Shown piece after piece: positions 1 to 5,603 of a DNA stretch of 9,971 nucleotides. The translations under genes were made by a program, and so were the position numbers. This DNA comes from DAOSVX01 sp964616495 (lineage in GTDB: Bacteria; Bacillota_I; Bacilli_A; RF39; UBA660). The DNA lies in contig CAZTRF010000034.1 in assembly GCA_964616495.1 (NCBI GenBank), positions 1 to 9,971 on the forward strand, read 5' to 3'. The notes under the pieces were generated by a model. The model was given only the letters and a program-made list of their open reading frames with translations. It was not told where the DNA came from and did no database searches. The first letter of the stretch is position 1. Every line of letters begins with the position of its first letter.

Positions 1-48
1 ATGCTTAACGCTCATTATTTAATTTTTTTGAGACATTTTCAAAAGTTA

Positions 49-78
49 TTGACAAATAACACTCACATAACTAATAAT
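49..78 (+). promoter_or_regulatory. Sigma-A-like promoter for the tiny membrane peptide pair
   Basis: A perfect -35 TTGACA (49-54) is followed after 17 bases by TAATAA(T) at 72-78. The predicted start falls near 85, leaving a leader of about 40 bases to the start codon at 124. Unlike most promoters in this window it has no TGn extension before the -10. Bases 1-48 hold no recognisable gene. Confidence 0.6.
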
Positions 79-123
79 TAGCCATAAAATATTAGTGAAA
101 AGACAAAAAAGGAGGAATGATTT

Positions 124-213
124 ATGAATGCACATGGTTGTGGATGTTTAGGTCCTGCTATAATCTTAGTTCTATTCATTTTATTAATAATCATTGTAGG
201 AGCATATATTTAA
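124..213 (+). CDS. YjcZ-type tiny transmembrane peptide, 29 aa
   Basis: This 29-residue peptide begins MNAHGCGCLGPAI and consists mainly of one membrane helix (about residues 10-29, LVLFILLIIIVGAYI). A short Gly/Cys-containing head followed by an LxVLFILLII-VGA helix is the signature of the YjcZ family of tiny Bacillota membrane peptides, often annotated as sporulation proteins. The start is fixed by a very strong Shine-Dalgarno, AAGGAGGA at 109-116, ending 7 bases before the ATG. It is the first gene of a two-gene unit: a similar peptide starts 22 bases after its stop, and a terminator closes the unit. The promoter upstream looks like sigma-A rather than a late sporulation sigma site, so a spore role should not be assumed. 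Function is unknown; family membership rests on the visible pattern. Confidence 0.75.
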   Translation: MNAHGCGCLGPAIILVLFILLIIIVGAYI

Positions 214-235
214 CCTTTAAATAAGGAGGTGTTCC

Positions 236-340
236 ATGAGTTCTTTAAATAAAAAAACTTATGGTGTCAAAAATAGCTATATAATAATTATTTTATATAT
301 TCTGCTTGCAATAATTTTAAGTGTAATAGTTGTTTATTAA
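236..340 (+). CDS. Second tiny transmembrane peptide, 34 aa, YjcZ-like
   Basis: This 34-residue peptide has a polar head (MSSLNKKTYGVKNSY) and one hydrophobic helix (about 15-34, IIIILYILLAIILSVIVVY). The layout matches its upstream neighbour, but the VGA ending and the cysteines are missing, so it is either a diverged paralogue or an unrelated one-helix peptide. It is preceded by a near-perfect ribosome site, AAGGAGGT at 223-230, five bases before the ATG. The stop codon at 338-340 lies at the foot of the terminator hairpin. Two strong ribosome sites in tandem make translation of both frames credible despite their length. Function is unknown. Confidence 0.65.
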   Translation: MSSLNKKTYGVKNSYIIIILYILLAIILSVIVVY

Positions 341-363
341 AAGAGAGGTATTACCTCTTTTTT
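338..363 (+). terminator. Rho-independent terminator after the tiny peptide pair
   Basis: The stem AGAGGT (344-349) / ACCTCT (353-358) has a 3-base loop (ATT). A G-T pair and flanking A-T pairs extend the stem, and a run of T reaches 363. The T-run abuts the -35 of the next promoter. Confidence 0.85.
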
Positions 364-364
364 A

Positions 365-393
365 TTGTCTTAATCACTTGTTTTTGTTATAAT
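365..393 (+). promoter_or_regulatory. Promoter of the 420-2965 cluster
   Basis: The -35 TTGTCT (365-370), a 17-base spacer and the -10 TATAAT (388-393) are present, with a TGn extension at 385-387. The leader is about 20 bases, with an AAGAGG ribosome site around 405-410. This is the only clear promoter ahead of scpA and scpB. Confidence 0.75.
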
Positions 394-419
394 TAAAACA
401 AGAATAAGAGGAATGTATT

Positions 420-1385
420 ATGGACGAAAATAATAAAATAGAACCAAAAGAAGAAGAAAAATTAAATAAGATGACTCCAGAAACAGTTGGAACAATAAAA
501 GACAATAAAAAAGGAGGTCCTGTAGCTCTTTTAATTATTGTAATATTATTAATAGCTTGTGTTTTTGGATTGCCTTATATTAAAGATTTTATTAATAATA
601 GTGGAGAAACTCAAAATAATAATATTAAAGATAATTCAGTCGATAATCCAATTATTCCTTCACCGGAGATTCCTTCTGAAACTGATGATCAAAAAGAATT
701 TTTTGAAGTAGGAGTAGAATCAACAATTCTTCTAGATGGAATAACTATTTCAAATATTTCTCTTAATAAAGAAACAGCAAACATAGAATTAAAAGTCAAT
801 AATTCGAATGAAAAACCATATGATTATGAGGAAAACAATATTTATTTAGAATTATATAATTTAGAGAAGACTTTATTAGAAAGAATAAAAATAAATTATA
901 AAAATGCTTTAGATAAGGGTATTAATTATAATATTTCACTTCCTATAAAAACCGCTACTTTAGAAAATGCTTTTTATTTAAAAATCATTAAATATGAAGA
1001 GAGTGATTATCCTAATATAACTCTTAATATGAACGAAAATAATGAAGAACTACTTGTTTGTATAAAAGAAAATCAAAAAATAACTTACATATTTAAAGAA
1101 CAATTAATTAAAATTAATGATGTATATTCTTATGCTTATAGTGATAATTTAGAAGAATATACAGCTAATCTTAATAGTTATAAAGAAAAGGCTACTAAAA
1201 TGAATGAAAAAGCCGGTATTACATCATCAGTAGTTGAGTCTAATTTAACTTTCATATATAATACAATTATAGATTTATCATTATCAAATGTTGCAGCTTT
1301 AGAAGAAAGTGCTTACTATTCAAAAAAAGTTCTTCCTAAAGTTATTAATTTTGAAATGGAATCAAGCGGATATAACTGCAATTAG
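420..1385 (+). CDS. Membrane-anchored extracytoplasmic protein of unknown function, 321 aa
   Basis: I do not recognise a named family. Residues 1-32 are charged and probably cytoplasmic. Residues 34-55 form one membrane helix, residues 57-92 are a low-complexity Asn/Pro/Ser linker, and the rest should lie outside the cell. Residues 97-205 alternate hydrophobic and polar positions like a beta-sandwich. Residues 206-321 begin with a strand holding C214 (LLVCIKE) and end with GYNC (C320), with a charged, mixed helix/strand stretch between. This general shape resembles small YehR/DUF1307-type lipoprotein domains, a weak inference. The two outer cysteines could form a disulfide. The start is the first ATG after a promoter and an AAGAGG site. 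scpA starts 15 bases downstream with only a weak ribosome site, so the two genes are probably co-transcribed. Its presence ahead of scpAB has no obvious functional reason. Confidence 0.8.
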   Translation: MDENNKIEPKEEEKLNKMTPETVGTIKDNKKGGPVALLIIVILLIACVFGLPYIKDFINNSGETQNNNIKDNSVDNPIIPSPEIPSETDDQKEFFEVGVESTILLDGITISNISLNKETANIELKVNNSNEKPYDYEENNIYLELYNLEKTLLERIKINYKNALDKGINYNISLPIKTATLENAFYLKIIKYEESDYPNITLNMNENNEELLVCIKENQKITYIFKEQLIKINDVYSYAYSDNLEEYTANLNSYKEKATKMNEKAGITSSVVESNLTFIYNTIIDLSLSNVAALEESAYYSKKVLPKVINFEMESSGYNCN

Positions 1386-1400
1386 AAAAAGATGTGATTT

Positions 1401-2117
1401 ATGAATTATCAATTTAAAATAAATGAATTTGAAGGACCATTGGATTTATTACTTCATTTAGTAAAAGAAAATAAAATGGATATTTATGAATTAAATACTA
1501 CCGAAATAATAAATCAATACTTAAATTACATTCATACAATGAAAGATTTAAATATTGACATTGCTAGTGAATATCTAGTAATGGCCAGTGAACTAGTGCA
1601 TTTAAAAAGCAAATTACTTCTTAACCTTAACGAAGAAGATGAAGAAGAATTTGAATTAAATACCGAAGAAGATTTAAAAAATAAATTATTAGAGTATCAA
1701 AAGTATAAATCTCTATCAGATGATTTTAGACTTCTAGAGCAAAAAAGAGGAGAGGTATATACAAAATTGCCAGAAAATCTAAACTCTTTTAAAGAACAGA
1801 ATATAGATATTTCTAATACAATGAATATTAATAGTTTATTAGAAGCCTTTATGGAATTTTTAAAAAGAGCAGAGTACAATAAACCTTTAAACACAAAAAT
1901 TGCTAAAAAAGAATATAGTGTCTCCGATAGAATATTTTCTATTAGAAATATCTTAAAGCAAAAAAAGAAACTGAAATTTATTGAATTATTTGATATAATG
2001 TCAAAGGAATATATAGTTGTCACTTTTTTGTCGGTATTAGAAATGACAAAAAATAATGAAATAATTATAAAACAAAGCAAAAATTTTGATGACATATTTA
2101 TAGAAGAGAAGGAATAA
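1401..2117 (+). CDS. scpA: Segregation and condensation protein A (kleisin)
   Basis: ScpA is the kleisin subunit that, with ScpB, bridges the SMC dimer and promotes chromosome condensation and segregation on the nucleoid. The N-terminal domain (about residues 5-75) carries the family hallmarks: FEGPLDLLLHLVKENKMDIYE, then IINQYLNYI and ASEYLVMASELVHLKSKLLL. An acidic linker follows (about 78-95, rich in EEDEEEF). The C-terminal winged-helix region (about 170-238, SVSDRIFSIRNILKQ to the end) is the part that contacts the SMC head. At 238 residues it is near full length for the family. Its ribosome site (AGATGTGAT before the ATG) is modest. scpB follows after a single base, the usual tight coupling. 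This is a confident call. Confidence 0.97.
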   Translation: MNYQFKINEFEGPLDLLLHLVKENKMDIYELNTTEIINQYLNYIHTMKDLNIDIASEYLVMASELVHLKSKLLLNLNEEDEEEFELNTEEDLKNKLLEYQKYKSLSDDFRLLEQKRGEVYTKLPENLNSFKEQNIDISNTMNINSLLEAFMEFLKRAEYNKPLNTKIAKKEYSVSDRIFSIRNILKQKKKLKFIELFDIMSKEYIVVTFLSVLEMTKNNEIIIKQSKNFDDIFIEEKE

Positions 2118-2118
2118 T

Positions 2119-2694
2119 ATGGATTTACAGGGAGTATTAGAAGGATTATTATTTGTAGTAGGAGATGAAGGTCTTACTTTAGAACAAGTTTCTAATATTT
2201 TAGAAATAAATATTGAAGAATCCAAAGAACTTTTAAAAAGTTTAAAAGAAAGCTATGAAGCCAATAATCATGGATTAAGGATTAGTTATTTAGGAAATGC
2301 CTTTAAGTTAACTACTAAAAAAGAGCATAAAGATTATTATCAAAAACTAATAACTAATGAAGAGAGTAATATGTTAAGCAATGCTGCTTTAGAAACTTTA
2401 GCTATTATTGCTTATAATCAACCTATAACAAGAGTTGAAGTTGATTCTTTAAGGGGAGTTAACACCTCTCAAATGATTAGAAAATTAGTAGCTAAGGGGC
2501 TTGTTAAAGAAACGGGAAAAAGTAATATGCCCGGTCGTCCTAATCTATATGCTACAACTAGTGAATTTTTAGACTATTTTGGATTAGCTACTATAAGTGA
2601 TCTTCCTGATGCTATAACCAATATAGAATCTCAAGAAAAAGATTCTAAAGATTTATTTAATTCAATATATAAAGAGAGTGATGAAAATGAATGA
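2119..2694 (+). CDS. scpB: Segregation and condensation protein B
   Basis: ScpB is the winged-helix dimer that binds the middle of ScpA in the SMC-ScpAB complex. The protein has two winged-helix modules: residues about 1-80 (LQGVLEGLLFVVGDEGLTLEQVSN), and about 92-165. The second module has the diagnostic LETLAIIAYNQPITRVEVDSLRGV followed by LVAKGLVKETGKSNMPGRPNLYATTSEFLDYFGL. At 191 residues it has normal length with an acidic tail. The start lies one base after the scpA stop, with a GAAGGAAT ribosome site inside the end of scpA. It ends in TGA, and an 8-base overlap leads into the next gene. This is a confident call. Confidence 0.98.
   Translation: MDLQGVLEGLLFVVGDEGLTLEQVSNILEINIEESKELLKSLKESYEANNHGLRISYLGNAFKLTTKKEHKDYYQKLITNEESNMLSNAALETLAIIAYNQPITRVEVDSLRGVNTSQMIRKLVAKGLVKETGKSNMPGRPNLYATTSEFLDYFGLATISDLPDAITNIESQEKDSKDLFNSIYKESDENE
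2674..2683 (+). promoter_or_regulatory. Ribosome site deciding the start of the DUF4190-like gene
   Basis: GAGAGTGAT within the 3' end of scpB resembles GGAGGTGAT and lies at good spacing for the ATG at 2687. The GTG at 2678 and the ATG at 2681 fall on or too close to this site. Confidence 0.45.
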
Positions 2695-2965
2695 TGAAGA
2701 AAATGCTATAATTAGTATTGATGAGTTGATTCCTAAAATTAATAATAAAATGGCTATATATGGTTTTACCCTTAGCATCTGTTCTTTGTTTTTGAATCTT
2801 TATGGAATTGTTGGAATATTTTCTATAATATTTTCTTCTATTGGCTTAATTCAGTTACATCATAGTGATGAAAAAGGTAAAAAAAGAGCCATTGCAGGTC
2901 TTTTAATTGCGATTGTTAGTACTTTATATAGTTTATATTCTATTATTAAAGTAATTGTAATATAA
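2687..2965 (+). CDS. Small DUF4190-like membrane protein, 92 aa
   Basis: The protein has a short acidic head (MNDEENAIISIDELIP) and two hydrophobic segments, about residues 23-56 and 68-90. They are joined by a charged loop, HHSDEKGKKRA. The order 'first helix pair, then K/R-rich loop, then A-GLLIAIVS helix' is the pattern of DUF4190-type small membrane proteins, which have no assigned biochemical role. Three in-frame starts exist (GTG 2678, ATG 2681, ATG 2687); ATG 2687 is preferred because of ribosome-site spacing. It overlaps the scpB stop, so it is probably translationally coupled to scpB. No terminator is visible before the tRNA-Leu promoter, so read-through into the tRNA is possible. 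Confidence 0.75.
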   Translation: MNDEENAIISIDELIPKINNKMAIYGFTLSICSLFLNLYGIVGIFSIIFSSIGLIQLHHSDEKGKKRAIAGLLIAIVSTLYSLYSIIKVIVI

Positions 2966-2982
2966 AAAATATTTGATATAAT
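2955..2982 (+). promoter_or_regulatory. Promoter of tRNA-Leu
   Basis: The -35 TTGTAA (2955-2960), a 16-base spacer and TATAAT (2977-2982) lie 8 bases before the tRNA, with TGA directly ahead of the -10 (TGn extension). The -35 overlaps the end of the upstream reading frame. Confidence 0.75.
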
Positions 2983-2990
2983 ACTTATAT

Positions 2991-3077
2991 GCCCATGTGG
3001 CGGAATTGGTAGACGCGCTGGACTCAAAATCCAGTGGTAGCAATATCGTGTCGGTTCGAGTCCGACCATGGGCACCA
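2991..3077 (+). tRNA. tRNA-Leu (anticodon CAA)
   Basis: This is an 87-base class II tRNA with the CCA encoded at 3075-3077. The acceptor GCCCATG (2991-2997) pairs with CATGGGC before discriminator A3074. The anticodon arm CTGGA-CTCAAAA-TCCAG gives CAA at 3025-3027, reading UUG. The long variable arm (GGTA/TATC stem) is the leucine-type feature. The T arm GTCGG-TTCGAGT-CCGAC is canonical. Confidence 0.97.
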
Positions 3078-3089
3078 TTTTGTAAGCAG

Positions 3090-3115
3090 ACTTGTACTTT
3101 TTGTGCAAGTTTTTT
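3090..3115 (+). terminator. Rho-independent terminator of tRNA-Leu
   Basis: The 8-bp stem ACTTGTAC (3090-3097) / GTGCAAGT (3103-3110) contains one G-T pair and has a TTTTT loop, followed by five T. It closes the tRNA transcript just ahead of the next promoter. Confidence 0.85.
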
Positions 3116-3123
3116 AATTAATA

Positions 3124-3132
3124 TGGTATAAT
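3124..3132 (+). promoter_or_regulatory. Extended -10 promoter of the first Nudix gene
   Basis: TGG-TATAAT (3124-3132) has no convincing -35 at 16-18 bases. Transcription would start near 3139 and leave a leader of only about 17 bases. Confidence 0.6.
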
Positions 3133-3155
3133 TTAATTAAAAGATAAATAGTAAT

Positions 3156-3722
3156 ATGTTTAAAGGAAGATTAGTTAATGAAAATAATTTTGAAATAAAA
3201 GAAAATATAAAAATTTCCCAATTTTTAGTAATGCAAGGAGAAAATCCTTTAGAAAAATATGGCCTAATATTAAATGAAATTATAGAAATAACAAAAATGA
3301 GACCTGGGGTAGGTGTAGGAGTCTTTATTTTAAAGAATAACAAAGTATTATTAGGATTAAGAAATCCTGATAAACATAAAGCAAGCTCTGAACTAAAAGG
3401 AGAAGGAACCTGGACAATGCCTGGTGGAAAAGTAGAGTGGATGGAAACTTTAATTGGAGCAGCAAAAAGAGAGTTAAAAGAGGAAACTGACCTAGAAGCT
3501 GTAGACATAAAATTTTTAGGTATTCAGGACGATTTCACTATTACCGCCCATTATGTTACCGTTTGTTTCATAGTAAATAAATATAAAGGGAGAATAAAAG
3601 CCATGGAACCAGAGACCATTTTAGAATGGAAATGGTTTTCGATTAGCGATTTGCCATCAAACATGTACCTTCCAAGTAAAAAATGTATAGAAAAGTACTT
3701 AAAAAATGTAATATATAAATAA
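3156..3722 (+). CDS. Nudix hydrolase (MutT/NUDT15-type), 188 aa
   Basis: Nudix enzymes hydrolyse nucleoside diphosphates linked to another moiety, using Mg or Mn in the cytoplasm; the substrate cannot be told here. The domain starts at about residue 49 (RPGVGVGVFI) and is of the type seen in MutT/NUDT15-like NTP and 8-oxo-dGTP hydrolases. The Nudix box spans G91 to L113: G91, E97, R105-E106 and E109-E110 are present, but the conserved Gly near the end is D112. TWTMPGGKVEW precedes it as expected. Residues 1-48 are an extra N-terminal stretch without a recognised domain. ATG 3156 is the first start after the promoter but has hardly any Shine-Dalgarno; M26 and M48 have none either, so the start is less certain than the family. 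It is a single-gene unit between two terminators. Confidence 0.9.
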   Translation: MFKGRLVNENNFEIKENIKISQFLVMQGENPLEKYGLILNEIIEITKMRPGVGVGVFILKNNKVLLGLRNPDKHKASSELKGEGTWTMPGGKVEWMETLIGAAKRELKEETDLEAVDIKFLGIQDDFTITAHYVTVCFIVNKYKGRIKAMEPETILEWKWFSISDLPSNMYLPSKKCIEKYLKNVIYK

Positions 3723-3747
3723 AGAATTCATTAAGAATTCTTTTTTT
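3721..3747. terminator. Shared bidirectional terminator
   Basis: The perfect 9-bp stem AAAGAATTC (3721-3729) / GAATTCTTT (3735-3743) has a 5-base loop. T runs on to 3747 on the plus strand, and a T-rich stretch follows on the minus strand. The TAA of the Nudix gene enters the left arm and the TAA of the leftward ATP-grasp gene (3731-3733) lies in the loop, so one hairpin serves both convergent genes. Confidence 0.85.
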
Positions 3748-4720
3748 CATCCATAACCTGCCTAATAATATCTTTTCGTCCTCGTTCTGATAATACTTGA
3801 ACAATATCAAACCCGGCTCTTCTATTTCCTTCAACAATGACTGGCCCATTTGGAGTTATAGCTACATCCCAACCAACAACTCCAATTTCGGGGATTACTT
3901 TTGCTGCTTCTAAGACCATTTTTTGACATTTATCATAGTAAGGAATCTTACTACCCTTAAATTTTATTCCACTATAAGGATGCGCTGTATATTTATTAAG
4001 CTTTTTATCAATAGCATCACTTATTACTTCACCAGTATTAATATTTAATAAAACGGCCATTCCCCCTTGATGAAAATTATCAACAGTAGACTTTCCATTT
4101 CCAAAACGGGCACTAGCAAATAATATTTTAGGATTATTATTAATGTTACTAGTCATAATTCTTAAAGTATTGACGCTGTTAGGAGCATATTTTGCCATGT
4201 CTTTATGTTGAATTATTAATTCTTCTAACAAATAATTACTTTTTTTCATCTCATTAAAAAATAATTTAGGATTCTTAATATTTTTGGTTTTAACTTTTGA
4301 AACACTGGCTCCACCTAAACCATCAATCGGTTTAACAATAATCTCTTTGTGGCTTTCAATAAAAGAAAGGAACTCATTATATTTATTTTCCTTGTAAATG
4401 AAATCTCTTTTAGTATAATCCTTAAAAATACGCATAAAATTAGATTTTATTGAAAAGCTATCTTTATATTTACTTGGAGAAACTAATTCGTAAAATTTAT
4501 CTTGATCCTTAACCGAAACATATTCTTTACGTTCTTTACGTGTTTTATTATATAGTTGATAATTTAAATAATCGTTAAAAACAAATCCTCTTTTTAATAG
4601 AACTATAGTATAGTCACATAATAACAAAAAATATGATCTGTTATTTTCAATACTTATTTTTTTCAAATCACCTAAGAATGACCTATAATTAGCATTTCTC
4701 ATAAACTTTTTAATCCACAT
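3731..4720 (-). CDS. Sugar-transfer-associated ATP-grasp protein, 329 aa
   Basis: ATP-grasp enzymes ligate a carboxylate to an amine or thiol nucleophile through an acyl-phosphate. This subfamily (ATPgrasp_ST) is commonly found in surface-polysaccharide gene sets, but its reaction is not established. Visible motifs are EIIVKPIDGLGGASV (126-140, ATP-binding lysine K130 and glycine-rich loop), LLEELIIQH (164-172, adenine-contact strand), NSVNTLRIMT (181-190), GNGKSTVDNFHQGGMAV (208-223), and GWDVAITPNGPVIVEGN (283-299, with D285, E297 and N299 as likely Mg ligands). The frame stays open a further 52 codons upstream, but the start at 4720 is chosen because GAGGG lies six bases before it and the upstream extension would cover the divergent promoters. 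No polysaccharide genes are nearby. It is divergent from the HD gene and probably a single-gene unit. Confidence 0.88.
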   Translation of the reverse strand: MWIKKFMRNANYRSFLGDLKKISIENNRSYFLLLCDYTIVLLKRGFVFNDYLNYQLYNKTRKERKEYVSVKDQDKFYELVSPSKYKDSFSIKSNFMRIFKDYTKRDFIYKENKYNEFLSFIESHKEIIVKPIDGLGGASVSKVKTKNIKNPKLFFNEMKKSNYLLEELIIQHKDMAKYAPNSVNTLRIMTSNINNNPKILFASARFGNGKSTVDNFHQGGMAVLLNINTGEVISDAIDKKLNKYTAHPYSGIKFKGSKIPYYDKCQKMVLEAAKVIPEIGVVGWDVAITPNGPVIVEGNRRAGFDIVQVLSERGRKDIIRQVMDEKKNS

Positions 4721-4725
4721 TTTAA

Positions 4726-4731
4726 TCCCTC
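4726..4731 (-). promoter_or_regulatory. Ribosome site deciding the ATP-grasp start
   Basis: On the minus strand GAGGGA reads from 4731 to 4726, followed by TTAAA and the ATG ending at 4718. No comparable site precedes the upstream in-frame ATGs. Confidence 0.7.
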
Positions 4732-4740
4732 GATATAACA

Positions 4741-4749
4741 ATTTTATCA
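4741..4749 (-). promoter_or_regulatory. Probable extended -10 of the ATP-grasp gene
   Basis: The minus strand reads TGA-TAAAAT from 4749 to 4741, just before the ribosome site. The -35 region at 17 bases (TACCCA) is poor. The leader would be only about 15 bases. Confidence 0.4.
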
Positions 4750-4786
4750 AATAAGTCATGTTTTGGGTATCTTTTTTCATAAAATA

Positions 4787-4795
4787 TGATATACT
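4787..4795 (+). promoter_or_regulatory. Extended -10 promoter of the HD-domain gene
   Basis: TGA-TATACT (4787-4795) is preceded by TATG, with no clear -35. It lies 38 bases from the leftward extended -10 at 4741-4749, so the two promoters are divergent and close. Confidence 0.55.
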
Positions 4796-4820
4796 TACAA
4801 AGTACGAGGTGGATTTATAC

Positions 4821-5366
4821 ATGTTTAAATTGCAAAAAGAAGAATATGAATCTTTGGTAAAAGATATAAAAAACAATGAACAATTTTTAAAGCTAAATGA
4901 AGATATTCACCATGGCACTTCAAAATATGAACATTGTAATAGAGTAGGATATAAGGCCTATAAAATTGCTAAAAGTTATAATTTAAATTATGAAAAAACA
5001 GCGAGAGCTGGTATTTTACATGATTTTTTCTATGGGCAAAGAACCGATAAAATCGAAAATTCTTACACTAATCACCCCTTTACCAGTGCTAGAAATGCCA
5101 AAGAAGTATTTGGAATATCTTTAGATGAAGAAAATATTATTAAGACTCATATGTTTCCTGAAGTGGTTTTAAATAATATTAATCCTTTTGCAAAAAGTTA
5201 CGAAAAAAAGAAAATAAGAGAATCAATTCCTCAATCTAAAGAGGCTTGGATAGTATGCATTGCCGACTTTATTGTTTCTATTGAGGAACTGGGTAGATTT
5301 AAAATTTCTTTTACCCTTTCTTGCCTTATGTTATTTATTTTAAATATTTTAACTATAAATAAATAA
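4821..5366 (+). CDS. HD-domain phosphohydrolase with C-terminal hydrophobic segment, 181 aa
   Basis: HD proteins are metal-dependent phosphohydrolases acting mostly on nucleotides or cyclic dinucleotides; this subgroup has no firmly assigned substrate. The order of ligands is visible: HGTSKYEHCNRV (31-42, H38), GILHDFF (64-70, the H67-D68 pair), NHPF (H85), KTH (H110) and CIADF (D149). The HGTSxYEH opening is typical of a family of small HD proteins in Bacillota. The last 20 residues (about 161-179, ISFTLSCLMLFILNILTI) are strongly hydrophobic and could be a tail anchor. The start at 4821 follows GAGGTGGA; longer in-frame starts fall inside the promoter and are rejected. No terminator is evident, so it may run into tRNA-Arg. 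Confidence 0.88.
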   Translation: MFKLQKEEYESLVKDIKNNEQFLKLNEDIHHGTSKYEHCNRVGYKAYKIAKSYNLNYEKTARAGILHDFFYGQRTDKIENSYTNHPFTSARNAKEVFGISLDEENIIKTHMFPEVVLNNINPFAKSYEKKKIRESIPQSKEAWIVCIADFIVSIEELGRFKISFTLSCLMLFILNILTINK

Positions 5367-5381
5367 TATTTATTAAAAATG

Positions 5382-5390
5382 TGATATAAT
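5382..5390 (+). promoter_or_regulatory. Extended -10 promoter of tRNA-Arg
   Basis: TGTGA-TATAAT has the TGn extension at 5382-5384 and the -10 at 5385-5390, 12 bases before the tRNA. No -35 resembling TTGACA is seen. Confidence 0.65.
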
Positions 5391-5402
5391 TTACTGAGAC
5401 AC

Positions 5403-5479
5403 GTCCCCGTAGCTCAGTTGGATAGAGCGATCCCCTCCTAAGGGATAGGCCGTTGGTTCGACTCCAATCGGGGACGCCA
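5403..5479 (+). tRNA. tRNA-Arg (anticodon CCT)
   Basis: This is a 77-base cloverleaf with CCA encoded at 5477-5479. The acceptor GTCCCCG (5403-5409) pairs with CGGGGAC (5469-5475) and the discriminator is G5476. The anticodon arm ATCCC-CTCCTAA-GGGAT gives CCT at 5437-5439, reading AGG. The T arm GTTGG-TTCGACT-CCAAT includes one G-T pair. Confidence 0.97.
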
Positions 5480-5499
5480 TATTGAGTTTTCTATAACTT

Positions 5500-5529
5500 A
5501 AGTAATAATATATGATTATTACTTTTATT
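5500..5529 (+). terminator. AT-rich terminator after tRNA-Arg
   Basis: The perfect 10-bp stem AAGTAATAAT (5500-5509) / ATTATTACTT (5515-5524) has a 5-base loop, followed by TTATT. The stem is all A-T except one G-C pair. Its right arm is shared with a second potential hairpin (5519-5548). Confidence 0.6.
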
Positions 5530-5562
5530 ATGAAAAAAATAAAAGTAAACTTCTTGAAAAAG

Positions 5563-5571
5563 TGATATACT
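5563..5571 (+). promoter_or_regulatory. Extended -10 promoter of the second Nudix gene
   Basis: TGA-TATACT (5563-5571) has the same core as the HD-gene promoter at 4787-4795. The TTGAAA at 5554 is only six bases away and cannot be its -35. The leader is about 25 bases. Confidence 0.55.
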
Positions 5572-5592
5572 AATAATAAGTGATTTTGCTAA

Positions 5593-5600
5593 AAGGAGGT
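5593..5600 (+). promoter_or_regulatory. Ribosome site deciding the second Nudix start
   Basis: AAGGAGGT sits three bases before the ATG at 5604. The in-frame GTG at 5580 lies upstream of this site and has no ribosome site of its own. Confidence 0.85.
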
Positions 5601-5603
5601 ATT

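Noticed and set aside
2860..3108. A minus-strand open frame running across tRNA-Leu
   Set aside because: The peptide (VGLEPTRYCYHWILSPARLPIP) is the usual spurious translation of the antisense of a leucine tRNA; a confident tRNA and the DUF4190-like gene occupy the same bases.
3137..3508. A minus-strand open frame of 123 codons opposite the first Nudix gene
   Set aside because: It lacks a ribosome site and a recognisable domain, and the opposite strand encodes a clear Nudix box. Similar antisense frames opposite scpA/scpB (1697-2225) and DUF1846 (7206-7409) were dropped for the same reason.
4721..4876. Longer N-terminus (52 extra codons) for the ATP-grasp protein
   Set aside because: It would run through the divergent promoter and into the HD coding region, adds no family sequence, and a good ribosome site precedes the ATG at 4720.
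5361..5377. AATAAAT/ATTTATT hairpin after the HD gene as a terminator
   Set aside because: It is only 7 A-T pairs, followed by A rather than T on the coding strand, so it is too weak to call.
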